Source: Datisca glomerata (taxonomy: Eukaryota > Streptophyta > Magnoliopsida > Cucurbitales > Datiscaceae). From it: 64,000 nt of DNA. Position numbers and translations under genes: made by a program. Location: positions 248,001-312,000 of the forward strand of contig QANY01007975.1 in the NCBI GenBank assembly GCA_003255025.1, in the 5' to 3' direction. The notes under the pieces are model-generated. The model saw only the letters and a list, made by a program, of their open reading frames with translations, was not told the DNA's origin and made no database searches. Below are positions 60,007 through 64,000 of this stretch, one piece after another. The first letter of the stretch is position 1, and each line of letters starts with the position of its first letter.

Positions 60007-61290
60007 AACAAAAGAATTATCCAACAGATTAAAAGCCAACCACAATATTCAATAAAATCAAATAATTGGTTAGTCCATTCTCAAGATACTTAGCACAACA
60101 TTAATATCAAATCTATGGACAATAATATCAAATGTAAGTGGTACTTTTATTGTAATGATCAAACACTGACAATATTTCATGTCAAATAATAAATCTATCT
60201 TTGGATCAATTTATTATTCACATGTAAAACTTTATAATCATCACATGTTTGGCATCAGACATGCATATGTTATACGGCCATATATTAACCTTCTTTTGGG
60301 CCGGCTAATAACCGCATGAATTTACACACACACAAATATTAAACACCCGCATGAACAATCTATACAAGATAGGTCATTTTGGTGGCATCTTACTTCAATT
60401 AACTCATTCAGAATGTTCAATAACAATAATTGATCCATAAGACATATACCAAAATAATTGAATTTAATTGAAACACAAATCACCTTAATTAAATTGAATC
60501 AAACATATCAATTCAATTTTTTATTACTGTAGCAGTGCTACAGTCTATACCCGTGAAGGAGAGAATCAAATTTCAATTTTTCCGTATGCTACCGTAAAAC
60601 AGAAAAAAAAAAAGAGTTCTTGTACGGTACTGTGAACATATGGCCTTACGAAATTGATTACATTTAAAGAGATTGCAAACATTAGCCTAAAAGATAACAA
60701 ATCTTTTACGTGTAAGCACTTCGTCACATTAGTTAACCTTTGGGTAATGAATTATTTGTAAATCTATACCATTTTCATTTTGGTTTAGGATTTTTATATA
60801 TATTTCTCAAAATCTTGAATTTTACATCCCTGACCCACCACAATTAATATAAAATAATTCCAATTATCTCTTTTATCATCATTTCTTTCTTTTTTCTCTG
60901 TGCAAAGATCAAATCAATACACACTCCCTCACTTTTCTTCTTCCCCTCATTATTTCCTCCATGCTTTCAAGTTCATTTCCACCATGATTTCCTATTCAAT
61001 GAAGCAACGAAAGTTTATTTCCTCCATGCTTTCCTGTTCTGCAATGTTCTTCCTGCATTCTTTTTAACCATGACATAATCATTTTCTTTTCTTGAGAAAG
61101 CTTGAGGCTTAAGAAAACTTTTTTTTGTTTGAATTTTGTTAATTCTTTTACACTTCTTTGGATTATAAGTTTCTTGATTAGATATATTTGTTGATTGAAA
61201 TTTAAGTAATTATAAACCGATGAGGGGTTCAAGATTAATTACTGTGTGAATGGTGTCAATTTTTGTATCTAGTTTGCTGAATAACATTAG
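60007..61290. other. AT-rich flank between copia D and the palindrome array
   Basis: No gene seen. The segment 60635-60716 is similar to 54084-54165 (shared ACATTAG, ACAAATCTTT and flanks). A short duplicated motif TTTCCTCCATGCTTTC occurs at about 60954 and 61019. Confidence 0.45.
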
Positions 61291-61297
61291 ATGAAAA

Positions 61298-61925
61298 TGA
61301 TTACTTGAAAGATTCAAGTAATATTTTTTACTACTTGAATCCTTCAAGTAGTCACACGCTTTCTGTATAAATCATTGCATGAAATAAAATGACTACTTGA
61401 AGGGTTCAAGTAGTATAAAAACACTACTTGAACCCTTCAAGTAGTCACATACTCTGTATAAATCATTGCATGAAACAAAATGACTACTTGAAGGGTTCAA
61501 GTAGTCATAAAATACTACTTGAACCCTTCAATTAATTACATGCCTCTATCTAAAACCGACGACAATAGATAATTTGACTACTTGAAGGGTTCAGTAGTGT
61601 TTTTTGACTACTTGAACCCTTCAAGTAGTTACATGCTCACTGTTAAATCACTACATAAAATAAAATGACTACTTGAAGGGTTCAAGTAGCAAAATATTAC
61701 TACTCGAACTCTTCAGGTAGTGAAGAGTTTACTGGACAATAAACTTCATGAGAAAAAAAACTACTTAAAGGGTTCAAGTAGAAAAAAATTACTACTTGAA
61801 CCCTTCAAGTAGTGTCAAGCTTATTGGACAACATACTTCAAGAGAAAAAAATTACTTGAAGGGTTCAAGTAGTAAAAAAATATTACTTGAACCTTTCAAG
61901 TACTCACACGCTCTCTGTATAAATC
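61298..61925. repeat. Tandem array of seven ~92-bp units, each with two palindromes
   Basis: Units start at about 61298, 61391, 61482, 61576, 61667, 61759 and 61851. Each holds arms CTACTTGAA and TTCAAGTAG around GGG, an 8-15-base spacer, then the same arms around CCC. The two halves are reverse complements, so a whole unit can also fold as one ~55-base hairpin. A linker with CTGTATAAATCATTGCATGA closes the unit in the better-kept copies. There is no conserved frame. Confidence 0.92.
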
Positions 61926-61929
61926 ATTG

Positions 61930-62435
61930 CATGGTAAACCTCACTACGTAATTGGTTAACCTCAATACGTACGAAAAAGTAATTTTTGGAGGGGGTTCAC
62001 CAATTACGTACTGGGGTTCACCAATTAGGTAATGAGATTCACCAAATACGTACAAAAGAATAATTCTTGGAGGGGTTCACCAATTACGTATCGGGGTTCA
62101 CCAATTACGTAGTGGGGTTCACTAATTACGTAGTGAGATTCACGAAATACGTACAAAAGAATAATTCTTGGAAGGGTTCACCAGTTATGTATTGAGGTTT
62201 ACCAATTACGTAGTGGAGTTCACCAAATAAGTGTAAAAGAATAATTCTTGGATGAGTTCACCAATTAGGTACTGATGTTCACCAGTTATGTAGTGGGGTT
62301 CACCAATTACGTAGTGAGATTAACCAAATATGTACAAAAGAATAATTCTTAAAGGGGTTTACCAATTACATATTAGGGTTCATCAATTACGTAGTGAGGT
62401 TCACTAATTATGTATTAGGGCTCACCAATCTATCC
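61930..62435. repeat. Higher-order array of ~20-bp monomers (GGGGTTCACCAATTACGTA)
   Basis: More than 20 copies of a 19-21-bp monomer, with variants CCAAATACGTAC and CTAATTACGTAG. A landmark AATTCTTGG (or variant) occurs at 61981, 62062, 62163, 62243 and 62344, so steps are 81, 101, 80 and 101 bp: four and five monomers in turn. Confidence 0.9.
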
Positions 62436-62625
62436 CGGCGGTTTCTCTAACCAATACTGACGGTTTTGGTACCCAATACCGGTGATTTTGAGGGTTCTTG
62501 GCATTTTTTTTCCCTTTTTTGGCGGTTTGGTTATTTTTTGGGCGATTTTGCATCAATACAATGATTTTTAGGACCTTTTTTACAACAAGTATCAAGTAAA
62601 ATAATCTTTCCCCATTATATTTTAG
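62436..62625. other. Spacer with GGCGGTTT/GGCGATTTT motifs
   Basis: A G/T-rich stretch with repeated CGGTTTnG-like motifs separates the two oppositely oriented arrays. No coding sequence is seen. Confidence 0.5.
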
Positions 62626-62629
62626 AAGA

Positions 62630-62870
62630 ACACTTTGAAGAATGATTGATTTTGTACATGAAATATTTTGGTGAAGCTCTCGAAGAATGATTGATTTTGT
62701 ACATGAAATATTTTGGTGAACCCCTCAAAGAATGATTGATTTTGTACGTGAAATATTTTGGTGAACCCCTCGAAGAATAATTGATTTTGTATGTGAAATT
62801 TTTTTTGTGAACCCTTCTAAGAATTATTAATTTTATAAGTGAAACTTTTTGGTGAACCCCTCAAGATTTC
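62630..62870. repeat. Tandem array of five ~46-bp units, opposite orientation to the preceding array
   Basis: The unit is GAAGAATGATTGATTTTGTA followed by a CATGAAATATTTTGGTGAAC segment and CCCTC. Its reverse complement (GAGGGGTTCACC...TACAAAA...ATTCTTC) is the landmark-bearing monomer pair of the array at 61930-62435. The family therefore occurs in both orientations. Confidence 0.85.
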
Positions 62871-62884
62871 ATTTATACACCACT

Positions 62885-63035
62885 ACATAGTGTGGTTCAC
62901 TAAATACGTACAAATTAATAATTTTTAGAGGAGTTCATCAAATACGTACTGGGGTTCACCAATTACATACTTAGGTTCACCAAATACGTATAAAATAATA
63001 ATTCTTGGGAGGGGTTCACCAAATACGTACAACCT
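62885..63035. repeat. Return of the forward ~20-bp monomer array
   Basis: GGGGTTCACCAATTACATAC, TTCACCAAATACGTA and a final GAGGGGTTCACCAAATACGT restore the orientation of 61930-62435. The three blocks together make a forward-reverse-forward arrangement. Confidence 0.8.
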
Positions 63036-64000
63036 AATCGCCATATCTAATAGGCCAATCACTATTTTTAGCCCCTAAACGTCATCCTGAAGGTGCTAAT
63101 TGCATCGTCAAAGCCAAGCGCTTGTTTTATACCTCCAATCGTCTCTTTCAGTCCCCAAACGTCATGTACAAATACGTGATCGTCAGTCTCCCTCCCAATC
63201 TTTTCATTTTTCCATAAAAATGATATTTTTTATAATTATTTACCGTATACCGGGAAAATCATCGAACAAAATAGAAAAAAACTCATTATTTCAATGCAAA
63301 CGTTCATGATCCTCACTTATTATGTAAAATTATATTGGATTATTAAAAATTCTCGATACAATTGAACACTTATTCATAAATCTCGTTAAAAGTTGTCATT
63401 GATAATGTTATTATGTTTTTGTGATAAGTATCGAGTGAGACGGGTTTTACCCATATATAATTATAGTTCGTGATGTTATGATGGTCGGTAAATCTTATTT
63501 ATCGGTTTAACGAACATGTATAACCCTCAAAGTCAAATTCTATCTATAAATCGAACATATCCGCTAAAAGTTTGAAATTGAATATTAAAATTTAAAATTT
63601 TAACCGTTAATTTTATAAATTATAACCCCATAAAATTTGGAAAATAACTTATTTACGTTTTAATTTATAAGCATATAAAACCCTAAAATTTAAAAGAGAT
63701 ACGAATTACGAAAAAGCTCAAAATTAAGACCGAAACAGCTTCAAGGCCTCTAAAAGTACTCAAAATAGTGTTTTTGGACCCGAAGCTGGGCTGCAATGGA
63801 TAAACTTGTATGTGCATGTAGAGCTCTGAATAAGCTTTGATTTGTTATCTTATGGCCCACGTGGTTCCACCCGACTCAAAAGTTACGTCCTCCAGAAGTT
63901 AATCTGCGCGTATCAAGACCCAAACGCCAGTCATGGTAGGCGAATCATAGTCGATAAATTTTATATTCACACACTTGGTCATTTTCACACATTTCATATA
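63036..64000. other. Terminal AT-rich region, possible gypsy-type LTR piece
   Basis: No coding frame is recognised. The compositional pattern of 63560-63990 (AAAATTTAAAATTTTAACCG, GGCCCACGTGGTTCC, CGACTCAAAAGTTACGTCC) is reminiscent of plant Ty3/gypsy LTRs, but there is no boundary or second copy. Confidence 0.3.

Noticed and set aside
61298..63035. CRISPR array
   Set aside because: This is plant nuclear DNA; repeats are contiguous or palindromic with non-unique spacers and no cas genes.

Overview
The window is nuclear DNA of a eudicot plant. The evidence is spliceosomal introns with GT/AG borders, three plant-specific host genes, and an AT-rich, transposon-dense background. I cannot name the species.

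Three host loci can be supported. (1) An SR splicing factor of the SF2/ASF type, closest to Arabidopsis SR34A, has 11 coding exons on + (7632-10614) and a long leader region upstream. (2) An intronless NDR1/HIN1-like (NHL26-type) membrane protein lies on - (38316-38948). (3) A pseudo-response regulator of the circadian clock (PRR5/PRR9 clade) lies on - (47108-51772). Its first intron carries an (AG)n tract broken by a 97-base assembly gap, and its promoter has an evening element and a G-box. The PRR reading frame is interrupted in one exon, and either a real lesion or a 95-nt intron explains this.

Most of the rest is decayed mobile DNA. A Ty1/copia element (1-~4.1 kb) has a hAT-like MITE inserted exactly in its RNase H. 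A PIF/Harbinger-like TIR element (4131-5238) carries a captured piece of a plant gene. At 11.8-15.4 kb lie a LINE RNase H scrap, a 1-kb LTR, and minus-strand copia pieces, including a gag segment joined in frame to an RT/RNase H segment. A CACTA TNP2 remnant with one surviving terminal repeat covers 17.5-19.36 kb, followed by a pair of ~212-bp direct repeats carrying snRNA-promoter-like boxes. A broken 5' exon of a CSLC glycosyltransferase gene is at 21.2-21.45 kb. From 22.03 to 26.15 kb two LTR-like repeats enclose five different tandem arrays and no recognisable gene. Another copia element (26.4-29.9 kb), a full-domain but degenerate LINE (30.0-34.5 kb), and a 710-bp tandem duplication (36.4-37.8 kb) follow.

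From 41.3 to 46.6 kb, on -, is an endogenous pararetrovirus (Caulimoviridae-like: zinc knuckle, protease, RT and RNase H, no integrase seen), with a second rearranged fragment beside it. A minus-strand copia element fills 55-60 kb.

The most unusual stretch is 61.3-63.0 kb. Seven ~92-bp units, each with two short palindromes, run directly into a higher-order array of ~20-bp monomers whose landmark recurs at alternating 80/101-bp steps. A partly inverted array of the same sequence family follows. No coding capacity is seen there.
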